Below, one piece after another: positions 1-9,414 of a stretch of 23,464 bases of DNA. Below the pieces are notes generated by a model. That model was given only the letters and a program-made list of their open reading frames with translations. It did no database searches and was not told where the DNA came from. Source of the stretch: Apostichopus californicus (Eukaryota; Echinodermata; Holothuroidea; Aspidochirotida; Stichopodidae). How positions within the stretch are numbered: the first letter of the stretch is position 1; every line of letters starts with the position of its first letter. A program made the translations under genes and the position numbers. The stretch covers positions 2,217 to 25,680 of the forward strand of contig JAIPMN010003845.1 of NCBI GenBank assembly GCA_020650975.1. Direction: 5' to 3'.

Positions 1-600
1 CCCCCCCCCCCCTCCACTTTTTTTTTTACAAAATCTCACTATGTCGTAAACTGCTCACCACAAGTATATATACTTACTTCGTGCTATTGTGTTATACTTA
101 CATATATACGTTACCATATATCTCTGAGTGAAATTTGAGCTTTTCTTGTCTGTGAAAAGGAAATTTACCTGTCGTGAGTGGTTTAGAGCATGATGGCATC
201 GTCTTTCACTGAATTAAATATTATAATTTTATGTAAAGAGAGTAAATATTTCTGAAGTAAAGGGGTTTTATGTAACCATGGAGATTCTACAGTTGTAATG
301 TTCCAATCATATAAATAGTCTGTCTATAAACATTCACATAAGGTGTAATAATATACTTTCTTTGGGATTTTGATGTAGTGTACCTCGATGCGTATCACGT
401 ATATATATGTATTTCCAATATTTTGTGTTTCTGCCACATAATGCCGCCAATGTGACAGTATGAACATATTTGTGTACTGGAGGTGTAATATGTTAAGTCT
501 TCCATAGAGTAGAGGATTATGGGGAGGGATTTCCCCTTGCCCATTGATAAGTTTTGGTAAAATTGAGCCTAGGGTGATAAGATGAAATTATTACTATACA
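1..600. other. AT-rich non-coding stretch
   Basis: The window opens with a C-run followed by a T-run (1-28), which resembles the end of a G/C-tailed transposon or a low-complexity boundary. The rest is AT-rich sequence with frequent stops in all frames. I see no gene, RNA gene or clear repeat in it. Confidence 0.6.
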
Positions 601-617
601 GAACAATCATGTGTTTT

Positions 618-661
618 CACATTAACGTTGTCACATTAATGTGGTCACATGAATGTGGTCA
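618..661. repeat. 14-bp tandem repeat of near-palindromic units
   Basis: Three consecutive 14-bp units begin at 618, 632 and 646 (CACATTAACGTTGT, CACATTAATGTGGT, CACATGAATGTGGT) and a fourth decays after 660. The middle unit contains the palindrome CACATTAATGTG. Just downstream, ATCTATTC and GAATAGAT flank a CCATATGG core (about 671-708), so the stretch can fold. It could be a remnant of a MITE terminal region. No function is evident. Confidence 0.6.
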
Positions 662-708
662 TATTGATTTATCTATTCGTACCATATGGTGATATAATGT
701 GAATAGAT

Positions 709-1380
709 ACGTTTTCTCATAAAAGGCTCATTTATTACAAAACCGTTTAAAAGGCCCTCATTCACTACTCCTCGAGATTGTATAGTCTTTATCTTTAATT
801 AACCATTGATCAAATGTGCGAAGCAAAAAAAATAAAAAATAAATTTCAAGATAGACCAACAACGAGGCTCCACCAGAAAATAATGAAAGTGTTAATAAAT
901 ACTGCTGAATTTTGTGAGTTTGAAAAAGGGTAGGGTGTATAGGCCTTTACACTTTCTAGCCCATATGGTTATACTGTTAACATATATATAATACTGAACA
1001 AAAAAGAAAAGAAAGTAATAAGCCGTCCGGGATTTAGGAATTGAGAAACTTGTATTTATTAGTACAACAGTTTGAGTATAAGGACAAATATAATTTCCAT
1101 TGTTATAAGTACCAATATACGAGTACAAGCCTCTAAGTACGGGCATGGGGTACTTAATCAAGGTTTATTATTCATATTAAAGATTTCCAAAATATCCCGA
1201 GTTCAAGTACGAATCCATCAGGTCGAGTACAACTATACGTCAGGCAACAATGTTGAAATATCGGTATACCGATACGGACTCGCTTATACACCCCTGGAAG
1301 CTGATATCCACAAGTAAATTAATATGACCCCCGCCGTATTCAGTGCAAATTCATATCACTCAAAAGCAATCACAGATAAA
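709..1380. other. Non-coding stretch, nothing recognised
   Basis: Short ORFs occur on both strands here but overlap each other, resemble no known family and have AT-driven composition. A perfect 14-bp palindrome ATCGGTATACCGAT lies at 1260-1273. Nothing else stands out. Confidence 0.5.
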
Positions 1381-1408
1381 CAAACACACACCCACACACA
1401 CACACACA
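1381..1408. repeat. (CA)n microsatellite
   Basis: An interrupted CA dinucleotide run that is a standard microsatellite. It is followed by A-rich sequence with repeated ACAAAC/CAAAA words up to about 1580. Confidence 0.85.
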
Positions 1409-2105
1409 TGTAAGAACACAAAGCAAAAACATACAAGCAAGAAAGAATTATAAACTAGCAAATAATTTATGATCATGTTCGAAAACAATTATGTACAAGC
1501 AAACAAACGAACAAACAAACTACATACGCCAAGACGCATACCTTACCACCAACAAAATCACAAAAACAAAACAACAACAAAACTGATAAAAGAATATCCA
1601 TAATATACTTTATCCAAGCTGATAATATTTCGAGGTATACCCCGTAGTTTTATTTAGTATCGCAAAATCTATCAAATATGATAATTCGTGCAGCGTAACT
1701 CTATAGGCAGGCGACCGTACTTTTCATCAATGTAATTTAAAACTGTTACAAAGAAATTGATACCACAGCTCTTTCACCAGCAGAATCTAATGAACTACAT
1801 TTGAAACGTTTTATTCAATCTTTGAAAGTTATACTTTCACACTTTGGGGATTTAGAGTTCGACTCACACTAATCATGGGATCAATTAATATTTAAGTGAA
1901 ACAGCCGTCATCATAAATTATCTATATGATAAAACTACTGCAAAAACGGCTGCACCACTATATAGTAAGTATTCTTACCTATATAAAAAGTTAATACGAA
2001 TATATAGAGAGAAGACTTCGAGCAAATGTTGCGAGAAAAACTGGTGTACACTTCGTCTACCCTGGGTTATAACATATGATTTTGTGTATATAGGCTGGAG
2101 GAGAC
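1409..2105. other. Non-coding stretch, nothing recognised
   Basis: AT-rich sequence with multiple stops in every frame. The segment TTAGAGTTCGACTCAC near 1852 superficially resembles a tRNA T-arm, but no acceptor or D-arm can be found around it. No feature is called. Confidence 0.5.
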
Positions 2106-2109
2106 GAAG

Positions 2110-2163
2110 TGGGATGGGGGAGCGGCGGGAGGGGGGGGGGGGGGTGGGCGTTGGGCTGGCGGG
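2110..2163 (+). repeat. G-rich tract with quadruplex potential
   Basis: This strand contains several runs of three or more G, including one long uninterrupted G-run around 2131-2144, in otherwise AT-rich DNA. Four or more G-tracts with short spacers meet the simple criterion for an intramolecular G-quadruplex. Homopolymer length here is also likely to be unreliable in an assembly. Confidence 0.6.
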
Positions 2164-2590
2164 CTCATAGGCGGTTGGTCTTCACTCATATCCTGTCCGT
2201 TTAAAAAAAAGTTGTTTGTATATCAATCCTGTATATGTGCTTCGTTGTTCTTCTTCATTATTAAAAGTTGAGGGAAATCATTAAGCAGCCAGCTTTCTTT
2301 GTTGATGTAAAGATTAATTTCGTTTTTATTCAAAACTTTGGATTACGGAGAATTCCATCCGTTACTTTCATCGCTCTTACGGGTCAGCCTAACGTATACT
2401 TTCGTGAGTTACACATAAGAAGTGTCTGAATAAAAACTAAGTGATAATATTGGCTATAGCGACACCGAATCTTTCAGCAACAAACAACGTATTAATTTTT
2501 TAATCTTCGGAATGCTTTCAAAATAACTGCTTATTTATTTTAGGAAACGCCCTCAACTAAGAAGAATATACTACCTTATAACAGTCAATT
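2164..2590. other. Non-coding stretch, nothing recognised
   Basis: AT-rich unique-looking sequence without a long ORF, tRNA-like fold or tandem repeat that I can see. Confidence 0.5.
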
Positions 2591-2593
2591 CAT

Positions 2594-2660
2594 GTTGGAG
2601 TAATGTTACGTCACTTAAAGAGACATGGGCAATAAAGTTTGTCTTGTCTTGTCTTGTCTA
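2594..2660 (+). mobile_element. 3' tail of a non-LTR retroelement (LINE or SINE)
   Basis: The sequence reads GGGCAATAAAGTTTGTCTTG and continues as a short tandem array of the pentamer TTGTC (about 2639-2659). An AATAAAG-containing 3' end followed by a 4-6-bp tandem tail is characteristic of CR1/L2-type LINEs and of SINEs that share their tails. Only the tail region is evident; the rest would be 5'-truncated, which is usual for such insertions. The family cannot be named without a consensus comparison, and no target-site duplication was identified. Confidence 0.45.
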
Positions 2661-3270
2661 ATAGTACATGTGAAGTGTAATTTTGTGAAATTATTCTGGG
2701 ACAAATGCTCCAAATAAGGTTGGAAACTCTTTTTTTACATTAGTAAGACAACGTATGGTACCGTTCAAAGCTGTATCGGTTTGCACCGTATCTTTTCAAC
2801 AAAAAGTAATTTATATAGTAATTCCCGATTTTTTTTATCTTCTTCATGATAATGCAACTTTTGCCCGATTTTGGGAATACTCCACTCTCGTGATTCCCCC
2901 ACTCTGGTAATGGCCGATATTTTTTTTAGAAGTATTATAAATTTGACATTTCACCCTATATTTCATTATTTCTAGTGTGTGATGTACATGTACGCCAATG
3001 AACTGTATTGTCCTGTGTTTTTATGTACCTATATATGTTCTACAACTGTTAAGCATGCACATATGTATGCATATCACAAAGTATCTATTAATTTTCAACT
3101 CAATATGCCACTTTATACACATTATATTTATATACAGTGGTATGGCCACCAGGGGACGATGTAAGGACAATTCCTTATCATCATATAATCAAAGAACATT
3201 GGCTGGAGATAAAAAACATTTTCAATCTTAAATCGGGAAAATCGAAATGTTTATAAAAATAACAAAAATT
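2661..3270. other. Non-coding stretch, nothing recognised
   Basis: Two overlapping ORFs of 61 and 77 codons (from 2979 and 2998) lie in different frames of the same AT-rich DNA and resemble no family. I regard both as chance. Confidence 0.5.
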
Positions 3271-3272
3271 CT

Positions 3273-3300
3273 CAAAGAGAGAGAGAGATAGAAAGAGATC
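3273..3300. repeat. (GA)n microsatellite
   Basis: A short GAGAGA run that degenerates into GATAGAAAGAGAT. Confidence 0.7.
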
Positions 3301-3470
3301 ACAATCTAGTGCAAACATTGCCTTAGTCTGAAAAGCTTAAAATATTTTGAATAAAAAATTATTTTTTAAAACGTTGGCTTCCTGTAACCTCACAAGTATT
3401 CGCATGTTTATGAAGTCTGAAATTTTAAATGTTGTGTCGCTCCCTCTACAAAAACACAATAGACGGTTAC

Positions 3471-3555
3471 CCACTGCCCCCCCCCTCCCCTCCACCCCGC
3501 CCCATTTAAGCTGAGAAATGGTGGGTTTAAAGAACCCTCCAGGGGGGGGGGGGCA
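3471..3555. repeat. Paired C-run and G-run hairpin
   Basis: A C-run at about 3477-3487 and a G-run at about 3542-3553 flank roughly 55 bases of CCCC/GGTGGG-rich sequence. The two homopolymers could pair as an all-GC stem. Alternatively, each is a homopolymer tract inside a transposon remnant. It is the most GC-rich patch of the first 4 kb. Confidence 0.4.
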
Positions 3556-4285
3556 TGTCAAATGGTCATAATTTCACATTGGCCCATGGTAACACTAGAA
3601 GTGTTGAAATAACGATCTTTTTTTTTCTTTACTTCTCACACAACAAACACTGTTAATCGTTAGTTGACTTTCTTTGAATTTAAAACAGACGTTTTCAAGA
3701 TGTGATAAAAAAGCTAAGAGCATTGTGCAATTAAAACGATTTTAAAGAGAGGCTACCATCATGCGGGATCCTACTTCAATTTATATGGATTCAGTGAAGA
3801 GTGTTTTGGAATTCTCAAGTCGCAGCCGTTAAGTATTAATGGAAGGAATTCTTCTTCTTCATTTTATACTTGATGCAATGACAGGTAATGGTTACCATAT
3901 GGTATAGTTTTATGTATAAGTCGCAGCTTACTAACACACAGACAAGATATTGAGATTGGGAGGGGGAGAGGGGTGGCGGGGAGGAGGGGGCGGTGGTTGA
4001 ACTAACACTGTGGAATATTTTTCTTTTCCATATAATTGTTTGCCAACGGAATACCCCTTTAAAGGTGTCTGAACCTGAAGGGAATCGATAAAGGTGGTTA
4101 TGATTCTTCTTCATCAACATGGTTGGTCACTTTAGCGGATGGGGCAATAAAAGCGTGATAAGAGATAAGAATTTGAGGCCGAGACTTCTTTCGTGTCTAA
4201 AGTTGGGATTAAACATTGGAAGTGATGTGTTTTGTTATCATAAAGTTATTATAATGTCAAAAACCTTTTCATTGTACTGTAGATA
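3556..4285. other. Non-coding stretch with a purine-rich patch
   Basis: This is mostly AT-rich DNA. A G-rich purine patch lies at about 3956-3995. A short minus-strand ORF (3836-4120) reads through the complementary pyrimidines and gives a serine/proline-rich peptide, so it is compositional. No gene is called. Confidence 0.5.
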
Positions 4286-4293
4286 AAAAAAAT

Positions 4294-4314
4294 TGTATAT
4301 ATATATATATATAT
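4294..4314. repeat. (TA)n microsatellite
   Basis: A TA dinucleotide run of about ten units. Confidence 0.8.
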
Positions 4315-4587
4315 CAATAATTTCACTTAATTTCTTTTCCAGAGGTTTATGGAATGTTGTCTGGCATAAAAGTTGATATACAAAATACACAATCAAATTT
4401 GGTTTTGAACGATGGTTGAAGACTCGAAGGAGTTAAAAGTAAGATATTTATCTCCGATGCGTTTCCTTCTGTCTAAGTATAGAATTGGTGAACAAGTTTG
4501 TTATCATGTTTTTGAAGCAGAAGACGTTGACTGATAAATGTATGTTTGTTCTATGTATCGGCAAAGTGTCCTTTCAATTTCAAGAAA

Positions 4588-4780
4588 CTCCTCGGCATAT
4601 TTGGCTGCATGCGATTACGTGGTATTGCGTATACAGTTCTATAGTAGTAGATCGCTCACTACTGTATGTGCAGTACACCTCTGTTCACTGTCTAAGTTAA
4701 AGGGTGGTATTCACTTGACGAAGGGTATCATTGTTCCGGTTTTAACGGTTCTGTTCCGTAAATATCTCGTTGACAAGACA
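4588..4780 (+). repeat. Array segment L, copy 1
   Basis: Shares ACTCCTCGGCAT, a TAGTAGT...ACTACT hairpin, and ACGGTTCTGTTCCGTAA followed by CGTTGACAAGACA with copies at 6580-6755 and 9207-9405. The GTAAGT or GTAAAT after TTCC resembles a splice donor but is not supported by any exon. Confidence 0.65.
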
Positions 4781-5255
4781 GGATTTCTTTCCTCCTCCGT
4801 TTTCCGTTATCCGCTTTCGACTGCCAACAGCTTCCATGTTACCGGTGTATCTTGTTTACATTCCCACCCGCCTTCCCAAAACCGTCCATAGAGTCTTATG
4901 CTTTTCACACTAACATCTCTACGCAGTGAATCGCAGAGTTGTCTTCTTTTTGGTTTATTGGCTGAACTTGAACATATAACCCACTTAAAGTTTCATCTCA
5001 AAGTTCTATGTACTATTTCTAGCAAAGAGTGACGAAAAGTAACACTTCGTTTATGAAATTACTTTATTAAAAAGGGAAAAATCTTATTTTCGTTATCATA
5101 AACCGACTTGCTATTCTCTGATTGGTCGATTCGTTTTATACGTCCATTTGGTTGCATATGCATGTATGTTAATTAGTTTTGTAATGCATACCAGTGACTT
5201 ATTGTAGCACAAAAGGGGTTAAATATGTATTGATTGCTACCTTTCATGACATCCC
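4781..5255 (+). repeat. Array unit M1 (B-type end)
   Basis: This is a full-length unit. It carries the shared TTATGCTTTTCACACTAACA and AAGAGTGACGAAAAGTAA words, an ATTGG at about 5120 and the POU-type palindrome TTGCATATGCAT at 5152-5163. The octamer is mutated here (ATGTTAAT). It ends with the B-type TTTTGTAATGCATACC sequence and joins M2 directly. Confidence 0.7.
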
Positions 5256-5782
5256 TATGCGCTTGCTCAGAATTCTCGGCCTCTCTTGCTTTTCGTTGTT
5301 GGTGTCCGACTACCACCAGCTTCCCTGTTGCCGCTGTATCTTCTATTCATTCCCTCCCGCCTACCCAAAAGCGCTCATAAATGGTTATGCTTTCCACACT
5401 AACATCCCCACGCAGTGAATTCCAGAGTTGTCTTCAATTTGGTTTGTTGGCTAAACTTGAACATATAACCCGCTTAAGTTTCATCTCAAAGTTCTATCTA
5501 CTATTTATGCAAAGAGTGACGAAAAGTAATATTTCGTTAATGAAATTACTTTATTAAAAAGGAAAAATCTTACTTTAGTTATCATAAACCGACTTGCTAT
5601 TCTCTGATTAGTTGACGTTTTACAATGTATGTGGTTGCATATGCATGTATGCAAATGAGTCTATTGTAAAACTGACAACGAACATTGCGTAACTAGTCCT
5701 CCTCACATACCGGTATATAAGGGTAAGGCTTTATGATACAGACCTCATCGGTAAGAGGATTGTGGAACACAGTACGCCAGAT
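5256..5782 (+). repeat. Array unit M2 (A-type, with TATA tail)
   Basis: An A-type unit with the head TGCTTTTCGTTG..GTGTCCGACTACC, the common body and the promoter-like 3' part listed separately. Its tail (GACCTCATCGGTAAGAGGAT and onward) matches unit M6 near 8380-8440, which lets the adjacent SINE insertion be recognised by comparison. Confidence 0.7.
5635..5721 (+). promoter_or_regulatory. POU/octamer plus TATA module, copy I
   Basis: The order is TTGCATATGCAT at 5635-5646, which matches 11 of 12 bases of the palindromic POU-dimer site ATGCATATGCAT; octamer ATGCAAAT at 5649-5656; and TATATAAG at 5714-5721. The upstream CCAAT position is decayed (GATTAGT). This arrangement is known from octamer-driven promoters such as H2B histone and snRNA genes. 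That these copies drive transcription is inference. A GTAAGA splice-donor-like word lies at 5751, about 30 bp after the TATA box. Confidence 0.4.
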
Positions 5783-5793
5783 AAGCACGATTT

Positions 5794-5968
5794 TGGCTAA
5801 GATCATGTGTAGTATCTGTTCCCTTTCGAGGGGAATGGTGATGCACACCTGCCGATGATCACACAGTCACAGTCTCGATGCAAGGGGACTGGGGTTGAGA
5901 GCGGATCAGTCGTTTGGTAGTTTGGTTTTCGTGCCCAGGTTCTTTCCTGGGCGACTTTTCCTTAAAAA
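5794..5968 (+). mobile_element. SINE with a U2-snRNA-derived head
   Basis: Insertion of about 175 bp flanked by the 11-bp direct repeat AAGCACGATTT (5783-5793 and 5969-5979), a typical retroposition target-site duplication. The unit M6 near 8443 and the fragment at 10909 lack the insert, giving empty-site comparisons, although the filled copy also lacks about 16 bp of flank. The 5' end (5791-5821) matches nucleotides 15-45 of metazoan U2 snRNA at 30 of 31 positions. The match includes GGCTAAGATCA and the branch-point-recognition segment GTAGTA; the only difference is T for A at U2 position 30. The U2 stem IIa sequence is replaced by an unrelated TTCCC/GGGAA hairpin (5819-5835). The body is unfamiliar. 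The 3' end has a GCCCAGG-TTCTTT-CCTGGGC hairpin (5933-5952) and a CCTTAAAAA tail, as expected if a LINE reverse transcriptase recognises it. No Sm site or U2 3' half is present, so it is not a U2 gene. Confidence 0.65.
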
Positions 5969-5979
5969 AAGCACGATTT

Positions 5980-6330
5980 ACAAACTATACAAGGAAAGTA
6001 AATAAGAATAATTTACTGAGATGGCATGCATTATCAATTATTTCTAGTAACGCATTACAAATATGAATATCTCGCTAATGAAATTACTTCATTAAATAGA
6101 AAAATTAATTATCAGCTATCATAAAACGACTTGCTATTCTCTAATAATGGTCATTCGTTTTATACGTCACTGAAAAATTGTGCTTTGTCTGGGTCAGGCA
6201 AGATTGGCTATTTACGATTCATTTGATTGTATATGCATTGTATGCAAATTATTTTTGTAATGCATACCATTTATTTTAGCACAGAAGGGGATAAATATAT
6301 ATTGATTGTTTTCTTTCAAGACATCCCTAT
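5980..6330 (+). repeat. Array unit M3 (B-type, head missing)
   Basis: Starts at ACAAACTATACAAGGAAAGT and runs through GAATATCTCGCTAATGAAAT, CATAAAACGACTTGCTATTC, an ATGCAAAT octamer at 6242-6249 and the B-type end. It is nearly the same as 8457-8797. Both include a TTGTCTGGGTCAGGCAAGAT insertion absent from A units. Confidence 0.7.
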
Positions 6331-6336
6331 ACGCGT

Positions 6337-6579
6337 ATAGTTGGCCACAGTGGACAAAATTCGGGAGTTTATGTCGACATGTATTCGATTTAATGCTGAC
6401 ATAAACTCGACTTAATGCTAACACAAATTCGATTTAATGCAGACATTAATTCTAAGCCAATCAGGAGGCAGTTTGTTATGTCTACATAAAATTTATTTAA
6501 TGTGGACAAAAATTCGAATCCATACAGACATATATTCGAATCAATGCTAGCATAAAATCGATTTTATGTGGCCAACCAT
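6337..6579. mobile_element. MITE-like element, copy 1
   Basis: About 243 bp bounded by inverted ends: ATAGTTGGCCACA on the left and TGTGGCCAACCAT on the right. It is preceded by TATACGCGT (6328-6336), and the right flank begins TATACT before a short deletion. The interior holds roughly 22-bp repeats of the type ATTCGATTTAATGCTGACAT on the left half and related inverted words on the right, separated by CCAATCAGG. It codes for nothing. The end motifs match no superfamily I can name; the 8-9-bp target duplication would be compatible with hAT. Confidence 0.6.
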
Positions 6580-6755
6580 ATACTCCTTTTCCAACTACCA
6601 AACAAGCTCCTCGGCATTTTGGCTGAAATATCTTATATGATATTGCGTAAACAGTACGATAGTAGTGTATTGCTCACTACTATGTGTATTATCTATTGTT
6701 TTTATGGTTTTTTAACGGTTCTGTTCCGTAAGTATTTCGTTGACAAGACATCCCT
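6580..6755 (+). repeat. Array segment L, copy 2
   Basis: Contains AAGCTCCTCGGCATTTTGGC, the TAGTAGT...ACTACT hairpin and GGTTCTGTTCCGTAAGTATT. It shares its start with M-unit heads before diverging, and lacks about 19 bp next to the MITE that are present in copy 3. Confidence 0.65.
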
Positions 6756-7245
6756 ATACGCATGCTCAGATTTCTCTCCTCCTCTTCTGCTTTTCGTTGT
6801 CGGGTTTCCGACTACTAACATCTTCGCTGCTGCCGTTATATCTGCTATGAATTCACTCCCACCTACCTAAAAGTGTACAGAAATGGTTATGCTTTTCACA
6901 CTAACATCTCCACGCAGTGAATTCCAGAGTTGTCTTCAATTTGGTTTGTTGGCTAAACTTGAACATATAACCCACTTAAGTTTCATTTCAAAGTTCTATC
7001 AACTATATCTAGCAAAGAGTGACGAAAAGTAATTTTGTCGTTCATGAAATTACTTTATTAAAAAGGAAAAATCTTATTTTCGTTTTCATAAACCGACTTG
7101 CTATTCTTTGATTGGTTGACGTTTTACAATGAATAAGGTTGCATATGCATGTATGCAAATGAGTCTATTGTAAAACTGACATCGAACAATGCGTAACCAG
7201 TCCTCCTCACGTAACGGTATATAAGGGTAAGGCTCTATGATGTGA
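6756..7245 (+). repeat. Array unit M4 (A-type, empty MITE site)
   Basis: A full A-type unit. The junction CATCCCTATACGCATGCTCA at about 6744 is the uninterrupted form of the site occupied by MITE-like elements elsewhere in the array. After TATATAAGGGTAAGGC it diverges from M2 and M6. Confidence 0.7.
7111..7225 (+). promoter_or_regulatory. CCAAT, POU/octamer and TATA module, copy II
   Basis: ATTGG (inverted CCAAT) at 7111-7115, TTGCATATGCAT at 7139-7150, ATGCAAAT at 7153-7160 and TATATAAG at 7218-7225. Element order and spacing are the same as in copies I and III. Preservation of several motifs in diverged copies may reflect common descent alone. Confidence 0.4.
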
Positions 7246-7410
7246 TTTCAACATACATTTCTCATACTTCTACTGTAGAGATAGGCTCCAATGTTATATG
7301 GTAGTTGTTTAGTATGCATATTTCTGATAACGCCAAAAAAAAATGTAGACATAATAATTTACAACGTAATCGTAATGGGTGGCTTTAAAAATTCACTTTT
7401 ACTGTTGTAT
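7246..7410. other. Spacer unique within the array
   Basis: Sequence not shared with the other blocks, containing an A-run at 7336-7344. No feature is recognised. Confidence 0.4.
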
Positions 7411-7882
7411 TACTCAGAAACCGATATCTTCGGTATAAGTTCCCTCCACACCGACGCGGAAGCGGCAATAAGTCATTATGCTTTTCACACTAACATTTTT
7501 ACGCAGTGAATCAAAAAGTTGTCTGGATTTTGGTTTGTTTGCTAAAACTTGAATATATTACCATTTTCATCTCCGCGTACTATGAATTATTTCTAGTAAC
7601 GACTACAAAAATGAATATCTCGCTAATGAATATACTTCACTAAATAGCAAAATCAATTTTCAGTTATCATTCAACGATTAGCTATTCTCTAATTGGTCGA
7701 TTTGTTTTATACGTCACTGAAGTCTGAAAGATACTTTTTTTGTCTGGGAAATGGCAAGATTGACTATTTACAATTATTTGGCTGCATATGCATGTATGTA
7801 AATGAGTTTTGAAATGATACCTGTGACTTATTATAGCACAGAATGGGTAAAGTATATATTGATTGTTTCCTATTGCGATATC
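7411..7882 (+). repeat. Array unit M5 (B-type, diverged)
   Basis: Shares TTATGCTTTTCACACTAACA, GAATATCTCGCTAATGAA, CTAATTGGTCGAT and the B-type end. The POU palindrome survives as CTGCATATGCAT (7782-7793), while the octamer is changed to ATGTAAAT. It is the most diverged copy in the array. Confidence 0.6.
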
Positions 7883-8456
7883 CATATATGCGCGTATTCA
7901 GATCTCTCATATCTCCTGCTTTTCGTTGTCGGTTTCCGACTACCAACACCTTTCTTGGTATCGATGTATCCAATATGAATTCCCTCCCACCTACCCAAAT
8001 GCGTTCATAAATGGTTGTACTTTTCACACTAACATCTATCCGCAGTGAATTCTAGAGTTATCTTCATTTAGGTTTGTTGGCTAAACTTGAACATGTAACC
8101 CACTTTTTTTTCAAAGTTTCATTTCAAAGTTTTATCAACTATTTTTAGCAAAGAGCGACGAAAAGTAATATTTCATTAATGAAATTACTTTATTAAAAAG
8201 GAAAACTCTTATTTTCGTTATCATAAACCGACATGCTATTCTCTGATTGGTCGACGTTTTACAATGAATGTGGTTGCATATGTATGTATGCAAATGAGTC
8301 TATTGTAAAACTGACATCGAACATTGCGTAACTAGTCCTCTTCACGTACCGGTATATAAGGGTAATGCTTGATGATATATACCTCATCGGTAAGAGGATT
8401 GTGGAACACAGTACGTTAGATAAGCACAAACACAACAAGCTACGATTTTCAAACTA
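7883..8456 (+). repeat. Array unit M6 (A-type, with TATA tail)
   Basis: An A-type unit whose tail (CCTCATCGGTAAGAGGATTG, then TAGATAAGCACAAACACAAC) matches M2 but lacks the U2-headed SINE, so it serves as a pre-insertion reference. Confidence 0.7.
8246..8360 (+). promoter_or_regulatory. CCAAT, octamer and TATA module, copy III
   Basis: ATTGG at 8246-8250, a mutated POU palindrome (TTGCATATGTAT), ATGCAAAT at 8288-8295 and TATATAAG at 8353-8360. Confidence 0.4.
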
Positions 8457-8797
8457 TACAAGGAAAGTAAATAAGAATGATTTACTGAGATGACATGCAT
8501 TATCAATTATTTCTAGTAACACATTACAAATATGAATATTTCGCTAATGAAATTAAATAGAAAAAGTAATTATCAGCTATCATAAAACGACTTGCTATTC
8601 TCTTATAATGGTCGATTCGTTTCATACGTCACTGAAAAATTGTGTTTTGTCTGGGTCAGGCAAGATTGGCTATTTACGATTCATTTGATTGTATATGCAT
8701 TGTATGCAAATGAGCTTTGTAATGCATACCAGTTATTAAAGCACAAAAGGGGATAAATATATATTGATTGTTTTCTTTCAAGACATCACTTTACGCG
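8457..8797 (+). repeat. Array unit M7 (B-type, head missing)
   Basis: Closely matches M3 base by base, including the TCTGGGTCAGGCAAGATTGG word and an octamer at 8704-8711. It continues into the same MITE family at the same point, so M3 plus MITE 1 and M7 plus MITE 2 are probably copies of one larger block. Confidence 0.7.
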
Positions 8798-8798
8798 G

Positions 8799-9206
8799 AT
8801 AGTTGGCCATGCACAGTGGACAAAATCCGGGAATTTATGCCGACATGTATTCGATTTAATGCTGACATAAACTAGACTTCATGCTAACACAAATTCGATT
8901 TAATGCAGATTTTAATTCTAAGCCAATCAGGAGGCAGTTTTTAATGTCTGCATAAAATTTGTTTAATGTGTTGTGGACACAAGTTCGAATTCATACAGAC
9001 ATATATTTGAATCAATGCTACCATAAAATCGATTTTATGAGGGAATATGATCGATTTTATGCTAGCATATTTTCGATTGTTAATGCTGACATATATTCAG
9101 TATAGTGCTGACATATATTCGACGAATGAGAGTGCAGGAATATATGTCTGCATATGTGGCTGAATTGTTGTCGGAAGTGAATATATGCAGACATTGTGGC
9201 CAACCA
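8799..9206. mobile_element. MITE-like element, copy 2
   Basis: About 408 bp with ends TAGTTGGCCA and TGTGGCCAACCA. It is flanked by TTTACGCGG on the left and TATACGCGT (9207-9215) on the right, 7 of 9 bases alike. The first part matches copy 1. Copy 2 additionally holds about 160 bp with tandem words such as ATGCTGACATATATTCGA near 9060-9130. It is non-coding. Confidence 0.6.
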
Positions 9207-9405
9207 TATACGCGTGCTCATATTTCTCTCCTTTTCCGAATACCAACAAGCTCCTCGGCATTTTGGCTGAAATATCTTATATGATATTGCGTAAAAAGTA
9301 CGATAGTAGTGGATTGCTCACTATGTGTATTATCTATTGTTTTTACGTTTTTATTTACGGTTTTAATGGTTCTGTTCCGTAAGTATATCGTTGACAAGGC
9401 ATCCC
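9207..9405 (+). repeat. Array segment L, copy 3
   Basis: The fullest copy: TATACGCGTGCTCATATTTC, then CCAACAAGCTCCTCGGCATT, ending GTTCCGTAAGTATATCGTTG. It is bounded on both sides by MITE-like elements. Confidence 0.65.
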
Positions 9406-9414
9406 TAAACACGT

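Noticed and set aside
1840-1875. tRNA-like T-arm (TTAGAGTTCGACTCAC)
   Set aside because: No complementary acceptor stem, anticodon arm or D-arm at the right distances.
5714-5790. Spliced-leader RNA gene (TATA followed by GGTAAG donor)
   Set aside because: The donor lies only about 30 bp from the TATA box, leaving no room for a leader exon, and no Sm site follows.
5791-5980. Functional U2 snRNA gene or pseudogene
   Set aside because: Only nucleotides 15-45 match. The Sm site and the entire 3' half are absent, and target duplications mark a retroposon.
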